Source of the DNA: Synaphobranchus kaupii | Taxonomy: Eukaryota > Chordata > Actinopteri > Anguilliformes > Synaphobranchidae | DNA length: 64,000 nucleotides | Assembly (NCBI GenBank): GCA_029718625.1 | Contig: CM056379.1 | Coordinates: 65,561,626 to 65,625,625 of the forward strand | Direction: 5' to 3' | Part shown: positions 45,933 through 55,249 of the stretch, piece after piece | How positions within the stretch are numbered: the stretch's first letter is position 1 | Layout: each line of letters begins with the position of its first letter | Program-made: the position numbers and the translations under genes | The notes under the pieces: generated by a model | Told to the model about the DNA's origin: nothing | Databases searched by the model: none | Seen by the model: the letters and a program-made list of their open reading frames with translations, nothing else

Positions 45933-47882
45933 TCAGCAAACCGGGATGACAGGAGGCATCCTGTCATCTTGCTTCTTCCGCACGTGGATGCCCCTTAACC
46001 ACGCCCGTCTCATCTCTGTCCAGGGGTCTATGCCAGTTTTGGCTTTGGTTCCCTCTCTGGGCAGCTGGGCTGATCGTTGCTCGTAGGCATGCAGTCCATC
46101 ACTGCTCTCCGAACACTTCTGATGTTGGAAAAGGGCTCTTGCACTCTCCCTGGATGACGTGTGTGTGCGAAGTTTGCAGGTGTGGCTCGGGGGTGGAGAG
46201 ACGAGGGTGGGGGAAACTGTTGTGCTAAATTGGCTGCTTTCATCTTGCTTTGGATTGCAAGACAACACTCTGGCGGAGACTTTGAGGGCCAGAGGAGTCG
46301 TAAAACGGCTGGGGGTTGGCTTCCTGCTCCGTTTCTCTCGGGGTCTCTTTACAGCTCTGATAGGGGAGCGAGACTTTCGCAGAAGTCCCCCTATCTCCTC
46401 CATCACAGGAACTGTGGAAGTGGGAGAGTCCACAGAGCACACCCCTTCTGTCTGTGCAGCAGACAGAGGTTCCCCGGATTCAGCAGGAGGGGAAGCAGCA
46501 GGAGGGGAAGAAAAGTCCACAAGGGGTGGGGTGGGGTCCTCGGCCTGGGTGGACTTTTCTGTGGGGGCTGACTCCACCTGTTGGGGTGCGTAGACCTCTC
46601 CACCTGGCAGGGCTGATGGGCCTGTAGAAGCCGGTTCCGCGTCCTGCGGTTCAACGGTCTCCTCACCAGGCTGGGCTGCTGCGTCTGCAGTAGCAGGTTC
46701 TGCCCCCAGGGGTTCGACGGTCTCCTCACCAGGCTGGGCTGCTGTGTCTGCAGTAGTAGGTTCTGCCTCCAGGGGTTTGACGGTCTCCTCACCAGGCTGG
46801 GCTGCTGTGTTTGCAGTAGCAGGTTCTGCCTCCAGGGGTTTGACAGTCTCCTCACCAGCCTGGGCTGCTGTGTCTGCAGTAGCAGGTTCTGCCTCCAGGG
46901 GTTTGACGGTCTCCTCACCAGGCTGGGCTGCTGTGTGTGCAGTAGCAGGTTCTGCCTCCAGGGGTTTGACGGTCTCCTCACCAGGCTGGGCTGCTGTGTC
47001 TGCAGTAGCAGGTTCTGCCTCCAGGGGTTTGACGGTCTCCTCACCAGGCTGGGCTGCTGTGTCTGCAGTAGCAGGTTCTGCCTCCAGGGGTTTGACGGTC
47101 TCCTCACCAGGCTGGGCTGCTGTGTCTGCAGTAGCAGGTTCTGCCTCCAGGGGTTCGACGGTCTCCTCACCTGGCTCAGCTGAGAGGACTGCAGCAGCGG
47201 ATTCCACGTCCTGTGGGGTCACATCCTCTGTGGTGGCTGGTGTGATACAAGACACAGAGCTGTTTCCCCCAAATTCCTCCAGGGAAGGGGGGCTCACCAG
47301 GGGGGCTACATTGTCTGTGGAGGTGACAAAATCCACAGAATTGTCCAAGCCTGAAGGGGGTGGGGATGAGTCAATGGAGAGTGCTGTATTGTCCTCGGTG
47401 GGGGGTGGTGCCTGGGTTATGGCTGGAATGGCGCCATGCACTGCTCCTTCCAGCACATGCTGGACTGCCACAGAAGAAACTGGTTTGGCAGTAACTCCTG
47501 ACTTAGAGTGGTGCTTTTCCCAAGCCAGTTTCCACATCTGGTTTACCTCCTCCCATGCCTGCTTTGACCGCCAGAGGTAGAGAAAATGTTGTCTTTTCTC
47601 TAGGTACGACCTTATCCCTTGGACAATCTTGCGCTTGGTTTCATCACTATCTGGAGAAATCAGATAGTCCAAATACTCAGTCCGCAGGTTGTAAAGGGCC
47701 TCCTCCTTCAGCTGGTCCATTGCCTTGAGCTGTTCTGCAAATTTTGGGCACTGGGCTATCAAATATTGCCGTTCTGATAACATGAGATACCACTGCTGAT
47801 CCAGCCTTGACTGGCCAGGGAATGCTGGTAGGTTAGCAGTGGAGGGTAAATGAGGCATCTCTCTCTTTGTCTGGTATGCCAT
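45933..47882 (-). CDS. Gag-like structural protein of the LTR element (649 aa)
   Basis: The start ATG (47882) begins MAYQTKREMPHLP, 145 bases after the primer-binding site; the frame is open to TGA at 45933. Residues 1-130 are a charged, predicted helical domain with many Trp/Tyr. Residues about 130-230 are Pro/Ser/Thr-rich. Residues about 235-425 are eight good and one degenerate copies of a 21-residue repeat (PGEETVKPLEAEPATADTAA type), strongly acidic. Residues 530-649 are basic (KRPREKRSRK), plausibly nucleic-acid binding. There is no CCHC zinc knuckle and no protease motif. The position fits Gag but I do not recognise the family, so function is inferred from position only. A broken copy lies at 54120-55246. 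Confidence 0.7.
   Translation of the reverse strand: MAYQTKREMPHLPSTANLPAFPGQSRLDQQWYLMLSERQYLIAQCPKFAEQLKAMDQLKEEALYNLRTEYLDYLISPDSDETKRKIVQGIRSYLEKRQHFLYLWRSKQAWEEVNQMWKLAWEKHHSKSGVTAKPVSSVAVQHVLEGAVHGAIPAITQAPPPTEDNTALSIDSSPPPSGLDNSVDFVTSTDNVAPLVSPPSLEEFGGNSSVSCITPATTEDVTPQDVESAAAVLSAEPGEETVEPLEAEPATADTAAQPGEETVKPLEAEPATADTAAQPGEETVKPLEAEPATADTAAQPGEETVKPLEAEPATAHTAAQPGEETVKPLEAEPATADTAAQAGEETVKPLEAEPATANTAAQPGEETVKPLEAEPTTADTAAQPGEETVEPLGAEPATADAAAQPGEETVEPQDAEPASTGPSALPGGEVYAPQQVESAPTEKSTQAEDPTPPLVDFSSPPAASPPAESGEPLSAAQTEGVCSVDSPTSTVPVMEEIGGLLRKSRSPIRAVKRPREKRSRKPTPSRFTTPLALKVSARVLSCNPKQDESSQFSTTVSPTLVSPPPSHTCKLRTHTSSRESARALFQHQKCSESSDGLHAYEQRSAQLPREGTKAKTGIDPWTEMRRAWLRGIHVRKKQDDRMPPVIPVC
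46610..47178 (-). repeat. 63-bp tandem repeat in the Gag-like gene (about 9 units)
   Basis: A 63-bp unit (21 codons) is repeated in frame, eight near-identical copies and one diverged. The other genomic copy here (54835-55080) has only about four units including the degenerate one, so unit number changes between copies. Confidence 0.95.
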
Positions 47883-48027
47883 AATAATATTTAAAAAAAA
47901 ATTTTTTTTTTTAAATGAAATAAAATCAATAAATCTAAGACCAGTCGATTAGAAAAAGATTTGAACTTGTCTCAGAGTTTACCGCAGTTTACTCAATAGC
48001 AAAATTTAGTATGCTATAGGACAACCT

Positions 48028-48045
48028 ATCTCGGTGGAACCTCCA
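48028..48045 (-). promoter_or_regulatory. Primer-binding site, tRNA-Gln type
   Basis: The minus strand reads TGGAGGTTCCACCGAGAT four bases inside the 5' LTR end. It is complementary to the last 18 bases of vertebrate tRNA-Gln including the added CCA, as I know that tRNA. It would prime minus-strand DNA synthesis. Confidence 0.85.
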
Positions 48046-48049
48046 ATTA

Positions 48050-48785
48050 TGTCGGGTAAGTGAGGACTAGGTAAAATGTGTATTTTCTGAATCCAGCGGT
48101 TCCAACAGTCAATACCCTTGTTAAAACGTTCGGCACTCTGAATACTGAACACAAGCGATATTGCGTGCTAGAACCCCTCACTTAACCTACATTCAAAATA
48201 AGTTTTACGTGATTTAATTTAATTATTGTTATTAAAAATTACAATCATCAATTAAATCGCCAAATTCGTTAATAGGTAAGTCGAACAGTAACCTGGTGGA
48301 TCAACTAACAAGCCAAAACAAAGTCTAAATCAGGTCTTGAGATTAAGTAATTTTATTAAATGAAAACATTCAATTAGAATAATGACTGGGAATCATACAT
48401 TCACGAAGGATTGTAGGCTGACTACTTATAATTCACAAAAGTGAAGACATTAAACCAGACATTTAATTAGGAAATATACCAGAAAAGAGAGAGATAAGCC
48501 AAAAATTGTCAAATTATTTACCCTCCAGCGGAACAGGAACAAAATGAAACGCACGAGGAACCAAAAAGAATGACTTCTTCACACAAACTCCACAATTGAC
48601 TAACTTATTTTTCTGCGGTACACTCATAAAATACCTCCACAGGAAGACCATCCCTGTCCTGATTGGGTTAAGGTGTGGGGGAGGGGTCATTTATGACAAA
48701 GACTGGCTTATCTTTGATGGGGGGTTGAGAATGAGAGAGAGAGACAGAGATAGAGAGAAGGGGGGGAAATATTAGATATCCTACA
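48050..48785 (-). repeat. 5' LTR of the Gag-only element
   Basis: It has the same 736 bp as 43097-43832, with the TG...CA ends and the U3-R-U5 order on the minus strand. Confidence 0.92.
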
Positions 48786-49245
48786 TGGTACATAACAAGC
48801 CTGCAGGGAGCCATTACCTGGTCAGCTGGTTCCTGAAGGGTACCCGGCGGCTGAGACCTGCAAGGTCACTGGTAACTCCCTCCTGGGATCTGCCCTTGGT
48901 GTTGAGAGCGCTCACGGTTCAGCCCTATGAGGCTCTCGGGATGATCAGCCTTAGCTCTCTCTTTTAAAGACGGCGTTTACGTCGCAGCTACCGCTTCCTC
49001 CAGACGTACAGGGCAACTCAAAGGGACAGCGCTCTCGGCTCAAAGCCTCTCCCGATGGGTAGTGAAGGCAGTAGCCACGGCCTATGAGGCTAGCGCTAAA
49101 TCCTCGCCTATTGATATCCAGGGCCGATCCACCAGAAGTATGCACAGGCAGCCCTGGAAGGTGTACCTCTTAAAGAAATTTGTGAAGCAGCGACGTGGGC
49201 ATCCCCCTGCACATTCACAAGGTTTTATTATGTCAATGTGGCACT
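48786..49245 (+). pseudogene. DIRS tyrosine recombinase, C-terminal part
   Basis: The sequence continues the recombinase cut at 43096: KPAGSHYLVSWFLKGTRRLR, PSWDLPLVLRAL, and in other frames SLSRWVVKAVATAYEA, STR...WK and EICEAATWASPCTFTRFYYV, where the last Tyr near 49229 matches the expected catalytic tyrosine. Part of the domain between about 48960 and 49000 is deleted and frames shift near 48965 and 49130. The enzyme would join circular DNA to the target without a target duplication; this copy is dead. Confidence 0.8.
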
Positions 49246-49342
49246 AGGCTCAACGGTCGGTGCAATCGTCTTACCTTCGGCCTTGGAATCCATGTAAGGA
49301 TGATGGTCCCTTATGACACTTTTTTAAGTCATCCATACAGAT

Positions 49343-49583
49343 GTTCTATGAGTTCTGGATGACTATTAAGGGTCATGGTCACTCGGAACCTTTTTTATGG
49401 GTGAGAAAATCCCGAGGAAGTCCGCAGTGACACTCCCCCTTTTATGGGAGGAATTGAATTACATCACTACGCGGAGGTCATGAACTATGACAAATTCTGG
49501 TATAAAAGTCTCGATGCATCTGGCCCAGAAGGTCCATCCATATTGGTGACCTTAATGGTCATCCGGAACTCATAGAACATGGT
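49343..49583. repeat. DIRS right terminal repeat with internal palindrome
   Basis: GTTCTATGAGTTCTGGATGA (49343 onward, about 33 bases) pairs with about 49547-49578. Between them lies the ~155-bp sequence that is inverted at 39657-39811. Confidence 0.75.
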
Positions 49584-49599
49584 TACAGCCATAACCTTT

Positions 49600-49675
49600 C
49601 GTTGTTTTTTATGCTGCACCAGAATTGCCCTTCGGGGACAATAAAGATTTATTGAATTGAATTGAATTGATCTTA
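49600..49675 (+). repeat. LINE 3' tail
   Basis: CAGAATTGCCCTTCGGGGAC, then AATAAAGATTTATTGAATTG with a TGAAT-type tandem tail, is the usual 3' end of Jockey-group fish LINEs. No coding part is attached. Confidence 0.65.
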
Positions 49676-49798
49676 AAAAAGCTATGATTATTTTGTAACT
49701 CCACGAGGTCAGCCCTGAAGGAAAAGTCCCTCAGGGCTCGATATACATAAGGGGGATCCCAGCTATATGGTATGGCCAGGTCCAGCACACACAGGCCC

Positions 49799-50256
49799 AT
49801 TCCATGCTGTCCCTTCTTTTGGACATACACATGTTGCTAATGCTAGCGCAACTCTAAGGTAAGCGGTAGCATCCACTACCAAACGCACTTAAACACTCCA
49901 TAGTGCACCCAAAGCAAATAAAATACGACGACAGTCTATCAGGGATATTTTGAGTGTTTATACCATCATTTTTGAAGTCAAACTATCGTTGAATCCTTTA
50001 CTTTGTGCTGACCTATATTCTCTGTGGAAGTACGGCGGCGGAGCGATACTTTACGTTACCTACGAATGTAGTGCCGGCACTGGTCGACTACAACAACAAA
50101 GAAGAGCAACAAGTTGCAATGGCCACGTTCGCTCTGCCGCCATACTTCCATAGAGAATATAGATCAGCACAAAGTAAAGGATTCAACAATAGTTTGACTT
50201 CAAAAATGATGGTATAAACACTCAAAATAACCCAGATAGACTGTCGTCAAATTTTT
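49799..50256. mobile_element. Fold-back repeat, fuller copy
   Basis: The left arm (49799-50044) and right arm (50132-50256) are complementary (for example the ACCATCATTTTTGAAGTCAA block near 49963 and its complement near 50195), around an ~87-base loop (50045-50131). The loop matches that of 38419-38508 in reverse orientation. The left start is truncated relative to 38098. Confidence 0.85.
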
Positions 50257-50389
50257 TGCATCTGTGAAAAGGGGTTAAAGAAGCGGGATGTGGCTAGCAC
50301 GTTCTCTAACTTCACGCTTTGTTTTCATGCTCCTCCAGTCTCTCTTTCTGCGGTTGTCACATGGGCAGAGGCTAACTGGGTCACTCACA

Positions 50390-50660
50390 CCTGTGACACT
50401 CCCACCAGGGCCACTCCCACCAGTGTCATTCCTACCAGATCCACTCCCCCCAGGCCATTCCCACCAGGGCCACTCCCAACAGGGCCACTCCCTTCTGGGC
50501 CACTCACACCAGATCCAGCCCCCCCTGGGCCACTCCCACTAGATCCACTCCCCCCTGGGCCACTCCCACCAGATCAACTCCCCCTTGGGCCACTCCCACC
50601 AGGACCAGTCCCATCAGAGCCACTCCTACCAGGACCAGTCCCACCAGATCCACTCTCTTA
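50390..50660. repeat. CCACTCCCACCAGATC-type minisatellite
   Basis: About seventeen short units of 15-18 bp, each a variant of CCACTCCCACCAGGGC or AGATC. The Pro-rich frame 50290-50661 is this repeat translated and is not called as a gene. Confidence 0.9.
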
Positions 50661-52549
50661 ATTATAGGTGTGTCTTGGGCGTGACATGCAATAAACCAAT
50701 CAAAATGTCATATCCCATTCCCTTTAAAAGCCTGCTTTTCCACCTTGGCGGATTGCTTATGATGGCGAAACAGACATGCTCGTGTGTGTTTAGTGCGATC
50801 AAGGAATAGGCTATATGGATCAGTAGCAGCAGTAGTAGTATTATGAGTTCCCGGTAATTCCTGACAGTGCTGTTTACAAAATATATGCTGTTAAATTTAG
50901 TTAAAAGCACCTGCAACAGCTGAGAATAAGCGACCAATTGCTTCCTTCTCACCTTAGAAAACGCCAAATTAGCCTGCTTGTTTAACGAATTTCGTTTGAT
51001 TATGCAATGAACTCATGTTCAAGCTTCATCTGAAGTTCATTAGGCTACCTGCATTCTAATTTAGATTAATAACATAACTAACGTTATTTTGCCTTAATGA
51101 TGACACTAAATACAACAAATCGGTCAGGTTGGCAACCCATAGGTTCAGCATATTTTCCCTTGTTTTATAATGTCCTGCTTATGGAAATGTGACCAACCTG
51201 TTTTACTGGTAGCGTAATACTTTAAAACGATTCACTTTCCCAGGAAGACCGTGAAAAGTGCGATGTACAGCAGGGGAAACAGACCTCTTGTAAAGCGAAC
51301 ATGCAGATAATGGAATAAAAATTAATTGTAAATTAATTGTGTAACAATTCGTTTCTAATTAGACACTTAGTTCTCTTTAAAATCTTTTGTTCAGTTATGG
51401 AATAACAGGTGAAATCAGCGGGGTTTTAATAAGCTGAGGGTATGGAAACCTTGTCACTGTAATTTTAAAAATATGAAGGACGAAGAATAGCTAAGGTTAG
51501 GCTACAATTCAGTTAACATGATGATTTATCTCATAAATGTTTTTTAACCATAGTCTATCGAAAAAACATTATGCACAGCGAGTCCGCTGTAGCCTAGGCT
51601 TTTTGAAAAACAATAAAAGCAATATTCATTGGACAAGGTTTTGAACTTTTTTCGGTCACAAACCATTCTATTTAGCCTACTTACAGGCTGTATTCCTAGA
51701 TAAACAGAGCTGTATTGTAATGACATCTGAAGCGCATTTTCAGAACGCAAATGTCCGTCTATTGCAGTACGCGAGTTTTCCCATTGAATGACAATTCACG
51801 CATTAGGTGCAAAGACAATTCGCGCATTAGGCTTGATAGCTATAGGTGTTATCAGCTCCTTTTTAATGGATAGCCATTGTCCCGTACCATCGCACATCGC
51901 CTGGATGTTGATGGAGTGGGCTGAGAGCAATGTAATGTGGCATTGTTTCCCTTCGCTGAGGGAAAGGTATGTGGACCTAGCTGTATTGTAATGACATCTG
52001 AAGCGCATGTTCAGAACTCAAATGTCCGTCTATTGCAGTGCGCGAGTTTTCCATTGAATGACAATTCGCGCATTAGGCTTGATATAGGCATTATCAGCAA
52101 ATGGAAAGCCATTTTTATGCATTTTTGATATAGCCTACACAATAATAATATTTCACATTGTGATCTAGATATTTTAGTCATCCTTGTGCACGCCCCTGTG
52201 TGTAACAGACAGGAGGGTATGCGCGTTGTGCACACGCCTATGTAGACGCACTTATATGCGCCGTTAAAATAACATGTAAACAACTGCGACATGACTTTAG
52301 ACCAGGTTTGTAGTGGTTCTAGCGCAAGCGCTTTCTGCTGGCTCAAGATAGCAATACGCCAAAAAGAATCCTGGCCACTCCTCATCTTAAGACCAACACG
52401 CCCAGTTCACTTGTGATGGCGCAAGAATACATGCTAGTTTAAGGACGTAAGCGTTAGGCGTTATTATGGACCTAGCGCCGGGTGTAAGATAGCAAAGACA
52501 CTTGCGTTTGGGTTAGCGCCGCTTTGCGCCGGGTGTAAGATAGGGCCCC
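50661..52549. mobile_element. Non-coding DNA-transposon-like repeat, copy 1
   Basis: It is colinear with 58842-60410. The right end is CGCCGGGTGTAAGATAGGGC, which I associate with PIF/Harbinger-type MITE ends (moderate certainty). The left end is replaced by the minisatellite. It contains an internal duplication: the block GAGCTGTATTGTAATGACAT...GCGCATTAG occurs at about 51709-51828 and again at 51980-52080, against once in copy 2. Short frames inside are not genes. Confidence 0.65.
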
Positions 52550-52639
52550 ATGTCTTCCGAACCAAAGTTCATTTCTCTCAATTCACTGACAGTCTTGATC
52601 GCTGCATTTTGTCTCCACAACGGAATCATGCAGCAGATT

Positions 52640-53157
52640 TTTGGGTGGGGCAGTGGGTTTGGCTGAATACGGAAGGATTGTGCAGGTGACAATATTGTCA
52701 GTTATCGACTATGGTGATGCACTTATATATGCATGCCTCAGCCTCTGTTTTGAAGCCATTGAATGCCGTTTATCATAGTGCTCTGTGATTTATTACGGGC
52801 GCTGGGTTCCAAACTCATCATTGTACCCTGTATCATACTGTTGGTTGGTTCTCTCTAGATATACGGAGGAAGCTGCATTATATATTATTTATATACAAAG
52901 CTTTACTTGCTAAACTCCCTCTGTATGTATCCAGTCTTTTATCAATTAACTTCTCAAACTATGCCACTAGATCTCAGGATTGTATCACCCTAAAAACACC
53001 CAGATATAAGACTGAATGGGGCAAAGCTGCTTTTAGTGTTTCAGCACCCCTTATATGGAATGAATTCCAAGATACAACTAAATTATCTTCTCTGGTGTCT
53101 TATAAGATTTTTAAAGAGCTAGTGGTTGAAATATGGGGAAAAAAAGAGCATTTGTAA
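52640..53157 (+). pseudogene. LINE reverse-transcriptase C-terminal remnant
   Basis: VIDYGDALIYA (near 52702) resembles the SVLDYGDVLY motif of LINE RTs. After a TGA at 52786-52788, a 122-codon frame without ATG (52789-53157) reads HTVGWFSLDIRRKLHYILFI, then KTEWGKAAFSVSAPLIWNE and the stop after KKEHL, the typical end of this type of fish LINE ORF2. The frame upstream shifts near 52730. Family not decided. It ends 25 bases before the next LTR element. Confidence 0.75.
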
Positions 53158-53181
53158 TTGCCTTTAAATGTTTGTATGTGT

Positions 53182-53964
53182 TGTAGGATAACTAATATTT
53201 AGATATAAAGAAAGTACCCCCCCACCCTCCCGCCCCCTTTCTATCTCTGTCGCTCTCTGTCTCTCACTCACTTACCCCCACAAAAATCAAAGAAAAGCCA
53301 GTCTTTGTCAAAAAAGCCCTCTCCCCCCGCCCCCCACACCTTAACCCAATCAGGACAGGGATGCTCTTCCTGTGCAGGTATTTTTATTAGTGTAATGAAG
53401 AAAAGAAATTAGTCAGTTTTGGAGTTTGTTTGGGGAAGAAGTCATCCTTTTTGGTTCCTTGTGCGTTTCCTTATGTTCCTGTTCAGCTGGAGGGTAAATA
53501 ATATTGGCAATTTTTGGCTTATCTCTCTCTTTACTGGTCTCTTCTAATTCATGTCTGGTTTAATGTCTTCCCTTTGGTAAATTATAAGTAGTCAGCCTAC
53601 ATTCCTTAGTGAATGTATGATTTCCAGTCATTATTCTAATTGACTGTTTTTCATTTAATAAAATTATTTAATCTCAAGACCTGATTTAGACTTTGTTTTG
53701 GCTTGTTAGTTGATCCACCAGGTTACTGTTCGACTTACCTATTAACAAATTCAGCGATTTAATTGATGATTGTCATTTTTTATAATAATTATTAAATTAA
53801 ATCACGTAAAACTTATTTTGAATGTAGGTTAAGTGAGGGGTTCTAGCACGCAATATCGCTTGTGTTCAGTATTCAGAGTGCCGAACGTTTTAACAAGGGC
53901 ATTGAGTGTTGGAACCGCTGGATTCAGATAATACACATTTTACCTAATCCTCACTTACCTGACA
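53182..53964 (+). repeat. 5' LTR of truncated Gag-only copy
   Basis: It starts TGTAGGATAACTAATATTT and ends CTTACCTGACA, and aligns with the reverse of 48050-48785. It has an AATAAAATTATTTAATC region near 53658. Confidence 0.88.
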
Positions 53965-53968
53965 TAAT

Positions 53969-53986
53969 TGGAGGTCCCACCGAGAT
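53969..53986 (+). promoter_or_regulatory. Primer-binding site, tRNA-Gln type, one mismatch
   Basis: TGGAGGTCCCACCGAGAT differs at one base (T to C at position 8) from the site in the intact copy. Confidence 0.8.
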
Positions 53987-54119
53987 AGGTTGTCCTATAG
54001 CATACTAAATTGTACTATTGAGTAAACTGCGGTAAACTCTGAGACAAATTAAAATCTTTTTCTAATCGACTGGTCTTAGATTGATTGATTTTATTTTGCA
54101 AAAAAAAAAAAAATGTATT

Positions 54120-55246
54120 ATGGCATACCAGACAAAGAGAGAGATGCCTCATTTACCCTCCACTGCTGACCTACCAGCATTCCCTGGCCAGTCAAGGTTG
54201 GATCAGCAATGGTACCTCATGATATCAGAATGGCAATATTTGATAGCCCAGTGCCCAAAATTTGCAGAACAGCTCAATGCAATGGACCAGCTTAAGGAGG
54301 AGGCACTTTACAACCTGCGGACTAGTATTTGGACTGTCTGATTTCTCCAGATAGTGATGAAACCAAGCGCAGGATTGTACAAGGGATAAGGTCGTACCTA
54401 GAGAAAAGACAACATTTTCTCTACCTCCGGCGGTCAAAGCAGGCATGGGAGGAGGTAAACCAAATGTGGAAACTGGCTTGGGAAAAGCACCACTGTAAAT
54501 CAGGAGTTACTGCCAAACCAGTTTCTTCTGTGGCAGTACAGCCTGCGCTGATAGGAGCAGTGGATGGCGCCATTCCAGCCATAACCCAGGCACCACCCCC
54601 CACCGAGGACAATACACCACTCTCCATTGACTCATCCCCACCCCCTTCAGGCTTGGACAATTCTGTGGATTTTATCACCTCCACAGACAATGTAGCCACC
54701 CCCCTGGTGAGCCCCCCTTCCCTGGAGGAATTTGGGGGAAACAGCTCTGTGTCTTGTATCACACCAGCCACCAACAGAGGATGTGACCCCACAGGACGTG
54801 GAATCCGCTGCTGCAGTCCTCTCAGCTTAGCCAGGTGAGGAGACCGTCGAACCCCTGGAGACAGAACCTACTACTGCAGACACAGCAGCCCAGCCTGGTG
54901 AGGAGACCGTCAAACCCCTGGAGGCAGAACCTGCTACTGCAGACACAGCAGCCCAGCCTGGTGAGGAGACCATCGAACCCCCGGAGGCAGAACCTGCTCC
55001 TACAGACATAGCAGGCCAGCCTGGTGAGGAGACCGTTGAACAGCAGGACGCGGAACTGGCTTCTATAGGCCCATCAGCCCTGCCAGGTGGAGAGGTCTAC
55101 GCACCCCAGCAGGTGGAGTCAGCCCCCACAGACCAGTCCACCCAGGCTGAGGACCCCACCCCACCCCTTGTGGACTTTTCTTCCCCTCCTGCTGAATCCG
55201 GGGAACCTCTGTCTGCTGCACAGACAGAAGAGGTGTGCTCTGTACA
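54120..55246 (+). pseudogene. Broken gag of the truncated Gag-only copy
   Basis: It begins MAYQTKREMPHLPST at 54120 and follows the 649-residue protein. A one-base deletion near 54325 (CTGAGTATT to CTAGTATT) and a one-base insertion near 54770 shift the frame, and a TAG follows near 54830. The 63-bp repeat is reduced to about four units (54835-55080). The basic C-terminal half is lost at the truncation near 55246. Confidence 0.85.
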
Positions 55247-55249
55247 ATG

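Larger units (their letters stand above)
43097..48785 (-). mobile_element. Young LTR element encoding only a Gag-like protein
   Basis: On the minus strand: 5' LTR 48785-48050, primer-binding site 48045-48028, Gag-like frame 47882-45933, two degenerate direct repeats of about 0.9 kb with 1071-bp offset, polypurine tract, 3' LTR 43832-43097. The two 736-bp LTRs show no difference on reading, so insertion was recent. No protease, reverse transcriptase, integrase or envelope sequence is present, so it must depend on proteins from another element. The flanks are GGGT and TGGT, a 4-bp target duplication with one mismatch. Confidence 0.88.
39657..49583 (+). mobile_element. DIRS-type tyrosine-recombinase retrotransposon remnant
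   Basis: A terminal sequence of about 155 bp at 39657-39811 is the reverse complement of 49413-49567, the inverted terminal arrangement of DIRS elements. Between them are RNase H and tyrosine-recombinase segments on the plus strand. Two large foreign blocks are included: repeat copy 2 (40678-41946) and the Gag-only LTR element (43097-48785). What remains (about 3 kb) is shorter than a complete DIRS, so gag and most of RT are lost. Confidence 0.75.
53182..55246 (+). mobile_element. Truncated second copy of the Gag-only element
   Basis: The 5' LTR (53182-53964), primer-binding site (53969-53986) and broken gag are present; sequence breaks off at about 55246, so the direct repeats and 3' LTR are missing. 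It lies on the opposite strand to the intact copy. The LTR differs from the intact one at many positions and has an expanded pyrimidine-rich start (about 53215-53340), so this is an older insertion. Confidence 0.88.

Noticed and set aside
46403..47170. Minus-strand 255-codon frame (RRPSNPWRQN repeats)
   Set aside because: Another frame of the same 63-bp repeat overlapping the main frame, which begins after the primer site and extends through unique sequence.
46744..47580. Plus-strand 278-codon frame opposite the Gag-like gene
   Set aside because: It is the antisense of the 63-bp coding repeat. The repeat length is divisible by three, so several frames stay open by periodicity.
50290..50661. 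Pro-rich 123-codon frame
   Set aside because: Minisatellite with units of 15-18 bp; no unique protein sequence on either side.
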